This document shows, one piece after another, positions 1-6,645 of a stretch of DNA of 9,547 nucleotides. Positions within the stretch are counted from its first letter, which is position 1. Each line of letters begins with the position of its first letter. Under the pieces are notes generated by a model. That model was not told the origin of the DNA. It saw nothing but the letters and a program-made list of their open reading frames with translations, and made no database searches. The stretch covers positions 1-9,547 of the forward strand of contig JAGUXG010000079.1 in NCBI GenBank assembly GCA_020061965.1. Reading direction: 5' to 3'. Made by a program: the position numbers and the translations under genes. The stretch is from a bacterium (lineage in GTDB: Bacteria; UBA9089; UBA9088; JAGUXG01).

Positions 1-698
1 TCTCTAAAGTATTCAGCCACAGTAAGAGCAGATAGGCCAACCCTGAATCTTGCTCCAGGTGCTTCCTGCATCTGACCATAGACAAGAGCTGTCTTCTTCA
101 AAACCCCGGACTCCTTCATTTCTAAGTATAAGTCATTTCCTTCGCGGGTTCTTTCGCCTACACCGCCAAAAACAGAAACACCACCATGTTCTTCAGCAAC
201 ATTTCTGATAAGCTCCATAACAAGAACTGTCTTTCCAACGCCTGCACCTCCGAATAGCCCTACCTTTCCACCTTTAGCTAATGGTGCCAGAAGGTCAACA
301 GACTTTAAGCCTGTCTCAAACATCTCTTTTACAGTCTCTTGTTCGGCAAAGGTTGGTGGTGTTTTATGGATTGGATGGTAATCTTCAGCGCTTACAGGGC
401 CTGCCTCATCTATAGGCCCTCCCAGGACACCGATCATTCTACCAAGAAGTTCAGAACCAACAGGTACTTTAATGGGTGAACCAGTATCCGTAACCTTCAT
501 TCCCCTTACCAATCCATCCGTTCCCTCCATAGATATTGCCCTGACTGTATCATCTCCTAAGTGCCCCGCACATTCAATTGTCACTTTTTCCTCACCCTTT
601 TCAATTATTAAAGCATTGTAGATTTGGGGAACCTCGGTCTCTGAAAACTCTACATCCACAACTGGACCCATAACTTGTTTCACTGTTCCTATCTTCAT
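1..698 (-). CDS. atpD: F-type ATP synthase F1 subunit beta, N-terminal part (runs off the left edge)
   Basis: Catalytic beta subunit of the F1 sector of ATP synthase, which makes or hydrolyses ATP on the cytoplasmic side of the membrane. The first 232 codons are present; the family is usually about 460-480 residues, so roughly half is missing beyond base 1. Visible are the N-terminal beta-barrel (GPVVDVEF, residues 11-18), the Walker A loop GGAGVGKT (150-157), GERTREGNDL (181-190) carrying the catalytic Glu region, and QEAPGARFRVGLSALTVAEYFR (211-232). These are typical of ordinary F-type beta rather than the N-ATPase variant. The ATG at 696-698 is fixed by an in-frame TAA four codons upstream, which lies inside the -10 box. 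There is no Shine-Dalgarno sequence. The gene starts its own transcription unit, divergent from pheT, so atpG is not directly upstream; atpC probably follows outside the window (inference). Confidence 0.97.
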   Translation of the reverse strand, partial: MKIGTVKQVMGPVVDVEFSETEVPQIYNALIIEKGEEKVTIECAGHLGDDTVRAISMEGTDGLVRGMKVTDTGSPIKVPVGSELLGRMIGVLGGPIDEAGPVSAEDYHPIHKTPPTFAEQETVKEMFETGLKSVDLLAPLAKGGKVGLFGGAGVGKTVLVMELIRNVAEEHGGVSVFGGVGERTREGNDLYLEMKESGVLKKTALVYGQMQEAPGARFRVGLSALTVAEYFR

Positions 699-736
699 TA
701 GGAATGATTATAAAGAGAAGGGTTTGAGGTTGTCAA
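699..736 (-). promoter_or_regulatory. Perfect-consensus sigma70 promoter abutting the atpD start codon
   Basis: Read on the minus strand, TTGACA (731-736) and TATAAT (707-712) are separated by 18 bp. Both hexamers match the sigma70 consensus exactly. Only 8 bases (699-706) separate the -10 box from the ATG, so a start site about 7-9 bases past the -10 falls on the A of ATG or the A just before it. The predicted mRNA is leaderless or nearly so, which agrees with the absence of any ribosome binding site. The start site itself is inferred. Confidence 0.85.
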
Positions 737-773
737 TAATTTAATGTAGCGATGTGATTCAGATATAAGCCAT

Positions 774-802
774 ATATTTCTTGCTCGCTTAGCAAGAAAT
801 AT
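774..802. repeat. 12-bp-arm palindrome between the divergent atpD and pheT promoters
   Basis: Arms ATATTTCTTGCT (774-785) and AGCAAGAAATAT (791-802) are perfect reverse complements around a 5-base centre, CGCTT. The palindrome ends one base before the pheT -35 box (804-809) and lies 37 bases behind the atpD -35 box. If both promoters are used as predicted it is not transcribed from either, so a DNA operator is more likely than an RNA hairpin. No T-tract follows either arm, which argues against an intrinsic terminator. The binding protein, if any, is unknown. Confidence 0.7.
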
Positions 803-803
803 C

Positions 804-838
804 TTGAAATTCTGAGAGCTTTGTGAGATAATTAAGAT
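804..838 (+). promoter_or_regulatory. pheT promoter ending 6 bases before the start codon
   Basis: TTGAAA (804-809) and GATAAT (827-832) are separated by 17 bp, and a TG at 824-825 gives an extended -10 (TGAGATAAT). Only six bases, TAAGAT, lie between the -10 box and the ATG at 839, so the expected start of transcription is the A of the ATG. No Shine-Dalgarno sequence exists in this space. A leaderless pheT mRNA is inferred. Confidence 0.75.
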
Positions 839-2824
839 ATGAAATTGCCTATGCTCTGGCTTTCTGATTGGATAGATTGCCCATTATCCTCTATTGAACT
901 ACGGGATGCTCTGACTATGTTAGGGATTGAGGTTGCCGGGATTTCCGATATAGAAGAAGAGCCAGTTTTAGACCTTGATATTACTGTGAATAGAGGAGAT
1001 GCTCTGAGCATAATGGGTGTTGCCAGGGACCTTTCTTGTTTGTTAAAAATCCCCCTCAAGATGCCAAAGTTGGCACCATTTTCTACCTCTCTTGGCTTAG
1101 CTACGATAACGATTGAGGAGTCTCTTTCCTGCCCAAGATATACAGGAAGGCTCATCTTTTCCATAAATGTATCTGAATCTCCTGAAAAGATAAAGAAGAG
1201 GCTACGCTTGGCTGGAATAAGGCCAATCAATAACATTGTTGATATAACCAACTACATCCTTATGGATATTGGACATCCTATGCACAGTTTTGATTATGAT
1301 AAACTGATAGGAAAAGAGATTATTGTCAGAAAGGCAAGGAAAGGCGAGGAGATTTTGGCACTTGATGGCAGGGTCTATGGGTTGGATGAGGATATTTTAG
1401 TCATAGCAGACGAAAAAAGACCTGTGGCTATTGGTGGTGTGATTGGAGGCCAGGAGACAAAAGTAACATCCGAGACAAAGAATATTCTGCTTGAGGTGGC
1501 ATATTTTGATCCAACATTGATACGAAAGACCAGTAAAAGACTTGGAATAACAACAGAATCCTCATTTCGCTTTGAAAGGATGGTAGACAGAGATGGACTG
1601 GTCTTTGCTCAAGATTATGCTACGCATCTAATCTTAAGTCTCTGTCCGGAGGCTGATGTAGGTGAGATTGCCGATTGCTATCCTGTCCCAATCAAAGAAA
1701 AGATAGTGGTTTTGCGACCAGACAGGGTGAATAGAATATTAGGCACCTCTATAGAACCAGAAGAGATGAAAGAGACGCTTTCATATCTTGGCTTTGAAGC
1801 ATCAGAAAACTTTAAGATAAAGATTCCGTCTTCAAGGGGCGAGATTGAAAGGGAGATAGACTTGATAGAAGAGATAGCCAGATTCTATGGCTATGATAAG
1901 GTGCAAGAGACAATGCCAGAATCTCCTGTTACTGCCCATTTTAACAAGGAATACCAGTTTATTGAGAAGATACGGGAGATAATGAGAGGTTGTGGTCTTG
2001 TTGAGGTGATAAATGTGAGCTTTGTTAGCAAGGATATTCTGAGACTTTTTGGTTTTCCACAGGAGGATGTTGTCAAGCTTCTTTCTCCTCTATCAACCGA
2101 CAAGTCTTTTATGTCACCGACTCTCCTCCCAAATCTTTTGGAGACCGCCCAGTTTAATATAAGCTATGGCAATAAGAATTTGGCTCTTTTTGAGATAGGA
2201 AAGGTCTTCTTAAAGAAAGATGAGAGATGGAGCTTGGCTAGTCTTATGACAGGAGGCATAGAGAAAAACTGGGCAGGGGATGGAAGAGATTATCTGCTGG
2301 CTGATACCTTTGGCGTGATAAAAAGGCTCTTTGCTGAAATTGTAGGAGTTGAGCCAGAATTTATTCAAACTGAACAAGGCTTTCTGAAACATTGTGTCCA
2401 GATTTCTGATATTGGAATTGCTGGCATTGGTAATGATGCGATAACCAACCATTTTCAACTTCCATCCCCTCCTCTCCTATTTGAACTTGACACCTCAAAG
2501 CTCTTAGTCTTATCCAAAGAGAAGAGATATAAAGAGTCTTCAAGGTATCCTGGGATTAAGATAGACATCTCTCTTTTGGTAAAGAAGGGAATAAAGTCTG
2601 GGGCAATCGCAAAGGTTATAAAAGATACATCAAATGGATTGGCTGAAGAGGTGAGGCTCTATGACATCTATGAAGGAAAAGGAGTTAAGCCTGGATTTTC
2701 TGCATACACTTATGCCATTCTCTATCAAAGCAACCAAAGGACTCTGGCAATGAATGAAGTAGAAAAGATACGGGATGTAACAGTGGAAAAGCTCAAAAGT
2801 GTCTTTGAGATTGAACTGAGATAA
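839..2824 (+). CDS. pheT: Phenylalanine--tRNA ligase beta subunit, compact form lacking the OB-fold domain
   Basis: Beta subunit of the alpha2-beta2 phenylalanyl-tRNA synthetase, which charges tRNA-Phe in the cytosol; this subunit carries the editing site and tRNA contacts. The 661 residues compare with about 800 in most bacteria. The N-terminal segment (1-35) leads directly to LDLDITVNRGDALS (44-57), which normally follows the roughly 110-residue EMAP/OB-fold tRNA-binding insert, so that domain is absent. The B3/4 editing domain (about 98-250) keeps NNIVDITNY (131-139), GHPMHSFD (145-152), GGVIGG (199-204) and RFERMVD (244-250). A B5 domain (about 286-355), the synthetase-like core (about 360-560) and a C-terminal FDX-ACB domain (about 568-661, with LYDIYEGK and SNQRTLAMNE) follow. 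The start is fixed by an in-frame TAA at 833-835. pheS is not adjacent. Confidence 0.95.
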   Translation: MKLPMLWLSDWIDCPLSSIELRDALTMLGIEVAGISDIEEEPVLDLDITVNRGDALSIMGVARDLSCLLKIPLKMPKLAPFSTSLGLATITIEESLSCPRYTGRLIFSINVSESPEKIKKRLRLAGIRPINNIVDITNYILMDIGHPMHSFDYDKLIGKEIIVRKARKGEEILALDGRVYGLDEDILVIADEKRPVAIGGVIGGQETKVTSETKNILLEVAYFDPTLIRKTSKRLGITTESSFRFERMVDRDGLVFAQDYATHLILSLCPEADVGEIADCYPVPIKEKIVVLRPDRVNRILGTSIEPEEMKETLSYLGFEASENFKIKIPSSRGEIEREIDLIEEIARFYGYDKVQETMPESPVTAHFNKEYQFIEKIREIMRGCGLVEVINVSFVSKDILRLFGFPQEDVVKLLSPLSTDKSFMSPTLLPNLLETAQFNISYGNKNLALFEIGKVFLKKDERWSLASLMTGGIEKNWAGDGRDYLLADTFGVIKRLFAEIVGVEPEFIQTEQGFLKHCVQISDIGIAGIGNDAITNHFQLPSPPLLFELDTSKLLVLSKEKRYKESSRYPGIKIDISLLVKKGIKSGAIAKVIKDTSNGLAEEVRLYDIYEGKGVKPGFSAYTYAILYQSNQRTLAMNEVEKIRDVTVEKLKSVFEIELR

Positions 2825-2830
2825 AATAAT

Positions 2831-2894
2831 CGTTCAGCTATCAGTGGTCAGTTATAAGCTTTCAGGTATCTTTATTAACGGCTGATAGCTGACG
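2831..2894. repeat. Inverted repeat of TCAGCTATCAG type after pheT
   Basis: TCAGCTATCAG (2834-2844) and CTGATAGCTGA (2882-2892) are perfect 11-bp reverse complements. After a single-base bulge at 2833, CG (2831-2832) also pairs with CG (2893-2894). The interior holds further degenerate copies of the TCAG/AGCT theme (GTCAGTTATAAGCTTTCAG). It looks like a small dispersed repeat unit rather than a unique terminator. It starts 7 bases after the pheT stop codon. Confidence 0.65.
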
Positions 2895-2955
2895 GTTGAA
2901 TGCTTACGATAAAAATGAGTTATACCCAAAAGCAACAGGTCTAGCGAAGATTTTT

Positions 2956-3040
2956 GTTGTAGGTTGTAAGTTGTAGGTTGAAGAAGTAGAAGAGATAAGG
3001 CTCAAACCTACAACTTACAACATCCTAAACCTACAACCTC
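2956..3040. repeat. GTTGTAG heptamer repeats in facing orientations
   Basis: Four tandem heptamers run from 2956 to 2983: GTTGTAG, GTTGTAA, GTTGTAG, GTTGAAG. The complementary units CCTACAA (3007-3013), CTTACAA (3014-3020) and CCTACAA (3030-3036) follow. Bases 2963-2979 and 3005-3021 form a perfect 17-bp inverted repeat with a 25-base spacer. Alternative pairing of 2956-2965 with 3028-3037 is also possible. The style resembles the short tandemly repeated heptamers described in cyanobacteria, but no relationship is claimed. Confidence 0.8.
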
Positions 3041-3154
3041 AGTCTCTTTGTAAACCTGATTTACTTGGGTTATAGATATATGTTGACTATTATATCGGCT
3101 TAAAGAGGAAAAAGCTTTAATCTTTTTTGCAAATCTGTTGCTTGTGAGCATAAT

Positions 3155-5542
3155 CTATCTCGCCTGCCGTATCTTTGTTTTCATCTCCTCGTCTATAGAG
3201 ATGGTCTCAATAAAGAACCTCTCATCATGGACACTACATTCAACCACACCAAGAAGCACAGATATGAGATCAGAGAACTCATAAATGGCATCAATGGCTG
3301 ATGGAGATGAGGCTTGAATAACTATCAATCTTTCAAGGGACTCCTTTCTAATCATCTCCAAATCTTGTGCATCTGGCTCTTCTAATATCTCAATAACATC
3401 CGAGGAGAGAGAGACAGCCATCTTAAAAGCATCCTTGAGGGGAGATTGACCAAAGGTCTGAATTTGAAGGAACTGTGGGGACTTAAATGAGAAAGATGGA
3501 GCAATTAAGCTTACCTTTCTTTTGGCAGAGATCTCAGAAAGGATAGAGTAGGAAAGAGATCTTCTTGGATGTTGTTTTCCTGTCATTATAATTAGACCAT
3601 CTGAACGTTCAAAAAGGTTTTTTGCTGCCAGGAGATCTTTTTCGGACAGACCATAATCAGAAAGGTTTCTTGGTCTTTCATCTGCCTCTTTAATAAGCCT
3701 GATCATAAGTGTTTCACCAAATAAGACAGGTCCTATTGAGATCTCAAATCTCAAGCCAGGGAATTGAAAGATTTCGCTAAAGCCTTGTTGATATGTCTTT
3801 GCCTGAAGGTCAAACCCGCAAATCATCTTTATCCTGAAACAAAGCCCGGCATAGATAGAAGAAGATAGGTCCTCCTGCTCAAGAAGAATCCCGCCTATCC
3901 TGTATCTTGTCTTGACAACATCCTCTTTTGGCTCAAAATGTAGCTCTGTTGCACCTTTCGACAATGCCTTTTCTATCTCTAAATACAGATGTTTCTCACC
4001 GCTCTTGTCTTCCTCTTCCTTTGCCTTTGGAATCTCTAAAATCTCCTTCTCAGATGGAGGACCAAAGATACTGTATATCATCTCAAGGATGTTGGACTTT
4101 GAACCGAGAGAGACATTGGCGTTGCATCCGGTTATCTGCCGAATATCTTCTATCACTTTTGCATCCAAGGGGTCAGCCATAACCACATTAAGCTCCTTCT
4201 CAAATCTCATAATAGGAATGAGATTGTGCCGAATGAGCATCTCATAGGGAAGCATGGAGGCAGTCTCTATATTTATCATCTCCGCAGTAAGGGTGACATA
4301 AGGGACATTGAGCTGGTGAGAGAGGGCACAGTTCAGCGCATCTTCGGTCAGTGCCTTTAGCTCTTCAACCAATATCTCACCAACCTTCTTCTTTCTGCCT
4401 ATCCTTTTCTGAATCTCAAGAGCCTTTTGTAACTGGATCTCAGTGATAAGATTAAACTCCTTTAGAATCTCACCAATGGGCTTTGTTCCGGAAGTAGCCT
4501 TAACACCAGCTTCTTCCACAGCAGCACCTTCCTCACCGAAGATATACCTGTATAGCTTGGCATTCTCAATGGCTAAGGCTATCTGATTTGCCAGAAGCAT
4601 AAAGAAGCCTATCTCATTCTCAGAAAAAGAGGGTTTTCCTATCTTGTTTATTGCCTCTATGACACCGACAACCCTATCCTTTGTCTTCAGGGGTGCAGCT
4701 AAGATAGACTTGGTCACAAATCCTGATTTATCATCAGCCTTTCCAGAGAAACGGCTATCCTTTGACACATCTGCGACCAATAAGGACTCACCCTTCTCTG
4801 CTACCCAGCCGGCTATACCCTCTCCCATCTTCAATCGTATCTCTTTAACTCCTTTACCGCCTTCAGCCACCTCAAAGACAAGCTCATTAGTCTCATCATC
4901 CACCAGCATTAAGGAGGATGCCTCGGCATTCATTGCTGTCTTAGCCATCTTCATTGAAAGATCAAGGAGCGTCCTCATCTGGTGGGTTGAACCTAATATA
5001 AGCCCTATATCCAGGAGAGTCTTTAACTCCTTTGCTCTTTTCTCCTCTTCCTTCTTCAACCTACAGTTTTCAATGACTAATCCAGCCTGATCAGCTATGA
5101 TAAGGAGAAGGTCTGTATCCTCTTTAGTAAATGTCCTATTTTGAAACTTGTTGATGAGTTCAATCACGCCTATCACCCTCTCTTTTGCCTTTATTGGCAC
5201 ACAGATGATGTTGTAAGTCTTATAGTCTATCTTATCAGCCAGATTTTTCAAGAATCTCTCATCCTTGTTCACATCAGGAACGATCAAAGGCTCGTCATTC
5301 TCTGCCACCCAGCCGACAATTCCTTTCCCTATTGGAATTCTCATCCTCTCTAAGAGTTCCTTCTTTTCGCCCTTGACCACCTTAAAGAGAAGTTCCTCTC
5401 CTTCTATCATAAAGAGTGAGCCAGCATCACAGGATATAGCCTCTAAACTTATATCCATAATTCTATTAAGGATCTCATCAAGGCTTGCTTGCGAGATAAT
5501 AAGTTCGCTTATCTGCTTTAAGACACCCAGATTCTTTTCCAT
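3155..5542 (-). CDS. GAF-GAF-MshEN protein with a degenerate GspE/PilB-like ATPase domain
   Basis: A 795-residue predicted cytoplasmic sensory or regulatory protein with no signal peptide or membrane segment. Two GAF domains (about 21-160 and 187-327) resemble each other, sharing GKGIVGWVAE (72-81) / GEGIAGWVAE (240-249) and VIGVIE/VVGVIE followed by INK. A charged helical linker joins them. Residues 354-494 resemble the MshEN/GspE N-terminal domain, with two half-motifs (IGEILKEFNLIT, VGEILVEELKALT). Residues 515-795 follow the GspE/PilB ATPase order: ATELHFEP (531-538) replaces SDIHIEP. The Walker A loop is MTGKQHPRRSLSY (653-665) without GxGKT. The Asp/Walker B region is SSDVIEILEEPD (713-724), the His box is lost (IVIQASSPSA, 740-749), and the zinc-binding Cys loop is missing. 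ATP hydrolysis is therefore unlikely. The start is fixed by a TGA three codons upstream. The role is inferred, perhaps pilus or secretion control. Confidence 0.85.
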   Translation of the reverse strand: MEKNLGVLKQISELIISQASLDEILNRIMDISLEAISCDAGSLFMIEGEELLFKVVKGEKKELLERMRIPIGKGIVGWVAENDEPLIVPDVNKDERFLKNLADKIDYKTYNIICVPIKAKERVIGVIELINKFQNRTFTKEDTDLLLIIADQAGLVIENCRLKKEEEKRAKELKTLLDIGLILGSTHQMRTLLDLSMKMAKTAMNAEASSLMLVDDETNELVFEVAEGGKGVKEIRLKMGEGIAGWVAEKGESLLVADVSKDSRFSGKADDKSGFVTKSILAAPLKTKDRVVGVIEAINKIGKPSFSENEIGFFMLLANQIALAIENAKLYRYIFGEEGAAVEEAGVKATSGTKPIGEILKEFNLITEIQLQKALEIQKRIGRKKKVGEILVEELKALTEDALNCALSHQLNVPYVTLTAEMINIETASMLPYEMLIRHNLIPIMRFEKELNVVMADPLDAKVIEDIRQITGCNANVSLGSKSNILEMIYSIFGPPSEKEILEIPKAKEEEDKSGEKHLYLEIEKALSKGATELHFEPKEDVVKTRYRIGGILLEQEDLSSSIYAGLCFRIKMICGFDLQAKTYQQGFSEIFQFPGLRFEISIGPVLFGETLMIRLIKEADERPRNLSDYGLSEKDLLAAKNLFERSDGLIIMTGKQHPRRSLSYSILSEISAKRKVSLIAPSFSFKSPQFLQIQTFGQSPLKDAFKMAVSLSSDVIEILEEPDAQDLEMIRKESLERLIVIQASSPSAIDAIYEFSDLISVLLGVVECSVHDERFFIETISIDEEMKTKIRQAR

Positions 5543-5580
5543 ACCTTTTCAGTATAACTAAAAAAGTAAACTTTTGTAAA
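5543..5580 (-). promoter_or_regulatory. Promoter abutting the GAF/pseudo-PilB start codon
   Basis: On the minus strand, TTTACA (5575-5580) and TATACT (5551-5556) are separated by 18 bp, each one base from consensus. Eight bases (5543-5550) separate the -10 from the ATG, the same geometry as the atpD promoter. The AAAAGG just before the ATG is too close (1 base) to act as a normal Shine-Dalgarno sequence. A leaderless start is inferred. Confidence 0.7.
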
Positions 5581-5596
5581 CATTTTTTATTTTGTA

Positions 5597-5630
5597 TTGA
5601 TTATCTGCCAATACATAAACTACAATAAAT
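5597..5630 (+). promoter_or_regulatory. Promoter of the PP-loop/hemC unit
   Basis: TTGATT (5597-5602) and TACAAT (5621-5626) are separated by 18 bp. The box lies 4 bases before the first ATG (5631) and 10 before a second in-frame ATG (5637). Either a leaderless start at 5631 or a very short leader for 5637 is possible. Its -35 box stands 16 bp from the -35 box of the divergent GAF gene. No Shine-Dalgarno sequence is seen before either ATG. Confidence 0.55.
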
Positions 5631-6644
5631 ATGGAAATGATTGATAAAACCTGTTTTCTGCCGAAAGCTCTGGTCTTGCTTTCTGGAGGATTGGATAGCT
5701 CTCTGGTTATTGGGATGATGCTCAAGCAAGGAATCCAGACAGAGGCCATAAATTTCGTCACCCCTTTTTGCACCTGTACAAAGGGGTTTGGTTGTCGTCT
5801 TGCTGCAAAGACTGCTGCTTTGAAGTTTAGGGTTCCTCTGAAAGTATTAAGCATTGGCAGGGAGTATATAAAGATTATCAAAAACCCAAAATACGGCTAT
5901 GGCAAGAATATGAACCCCTGCATTGACTGCCGCATCCTCATCTTTAAGAAGGCAAAGGAGTATATGGAAAAAGCCAAAGCCTCATTTATCGTCACTGGTG
6001 AGGTTTTGGGTCAAAGACCTATGTCTCAACATCTCAAAGCAATGAAGATAATAGAAGAAGAGAGTGGGCTTTCTGGTTTAGTCTTGCGACCACTCTCAGC
6101 AAAGCTTTTAGAGCCGACACTGCCAGAAAAGGAAGGATTAGTAAATAGAGAGGAGCTACTCAACATCTCTGGTCGGACAAGAAAACCTCAGATGCAATTA
6201 GCAGAGGTCTTTGGCTTAAAAGATTATCCATGTCCAGCAGGTGGTTGTCTATTAACTGACCAAGCATTTGCCAGAAGAATGGCAGATTTACTGAAATTTA
6301 CCAGGACGCCTACCCTGAATGATATTCAGCTTTTGAAGATAGGCAGGCATTTTAGACTCGGAGATATAGCAAAGGTGATTGTAGGTAGGAATGAACAGGA
6401 GAATAAGAGACTCCTTACCCTATCTAAAGGAAAAAATGCAATTCTTACTACAAAAGGAGAAAGGGGAGGACCAGTAACAACTGTTAGAGGAAAGACAAAT
6501 AATGATACTCTCCTTTCTGCTGCGGCTATCTGTGCCAGATATTCTGATGATAAGGGAAAGGATGGGATTAGAGTTATGGGCCAAGAAGAGATATTAAACC
6601 CTCCGCCTATCTCTGAAAAGGAGCTTGAAAGATTGAGAATATAG
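5631..6644 (+). CDS. PP-loop tRNA sulfurtransferase-like protein (MnmA/ThiI-like) with NFACT-R-like C-terminus
   Basis: Predicted cytosolic enzyme that adenylates a tRNA uridine for sulfur insertion; the exact position modified is not known. The N-terminal PP-loop ATPase domain (about 11-180) carries SGGLDS (18-23) and NPCIDCR (95-101), the latter like the NPC..C..IKF motif of MnmA, followed by FIVTGEVLGQRP (119-130). Cysteines at 47, 49, 55, 97, 100, 201 and 206 are more than MnmA normally needs; C97, C100 and the CPAGGC pair (201-206) could hold an Fe-S cluster as in TtuA-type enzymes (inference). The C-terminal part (about 215-330), with LLKIGRHFRL (234-243) and KVIVGRNEQEN (248-258), resembles NFACT-R, a predicted RNA-binding domain. 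The protein is 337 residues; M3 at 5637 is an alternative start. One base separates it from hemC, suggesting cotranscription. Confidence 0.8.
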   Translation: MEMIDKTCFLPKALVLLSGGLDSSLVIGMMLKQGIQTEAINFVTPFCTCTKGFGCRLAAKTAALKFRVPLKVLSIGREYIKIIKNPKYGYGKNMNPCIDCRILIFKKAKEYMEKAKASFIVTGEVLGQRPMSQHLKAMKIIEEESGLSGLVLRPLSAKLLEPTLPEKEGLVNREELLNISGRTRKPQMQLAEVFGLKDYPCPAGGCLLTDQAFARRMADLLKFTRTPTLNDIQLLKIGRHFRLGDIAKVIVGRNEQENKRLLTLSKGKNAILTTKGERGGPVTTVRGKTNNDTLLSAAAICARYSDDKGKDGIRVMGQEEILNPPPISEKELERLRI

Positions 6645-6645
6645 A

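Larger units (their letters stand above)
2825..3154. other. Gene-free gap between convergent genes, rich in short repeats
   Basis: This 330-base stretch lies between the ends of pheT and the GAF/pseudo-PilB gene. No open frame in it resembles a protein. It contains a long imperfect hairpin of the TCAGCTATCAG type (2831-2894) and heptamer repeats in both orientations (2956-3040). From 3041 to 3154 there is AT-rich sequence with no further clear structure. Neither repeat is followed by a T-tract, so no canonical terminator is identified for either gene, although the hairpins might stop or protect both transcripts. Confidence 0.8.

Noticed and set aside
2956..3040. CRISPR-like array
   Set aside because: Units are 7 bases with no unique spacers; this is a simple tandem/inverted repeat.
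3109..3128. AAAAAG / CTTTTTT stem just past the GAF gene as an intrinsic terminator
   Set aside because: The stem is six pairs, almost all A-T, with a 7-base loop; too weak to call although T-rich sequence follows on the plus strand.
3912..4247. Plus-strand open frames inside the GAF/pseudo-PilB gene
   Set aside because: They lie antisense to a clearly conserved coding frame, have no recognisable domains or promoters, and read as reverse shadows.
3155..5542. Functional pilus or secretion motor ATPase
   Set aside because: The GxGKT P-loop, the Asp and His boxes and the zinc-binding cysteines are all missing, so an active motor is not supported.
6616..6623. AAAAGGAG as the hemC ribosome binding site
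   Set aside because: It lies 22 bases before the ATG, beyond the normal 5-10 base spacing, and encodes part of the upstream protein.
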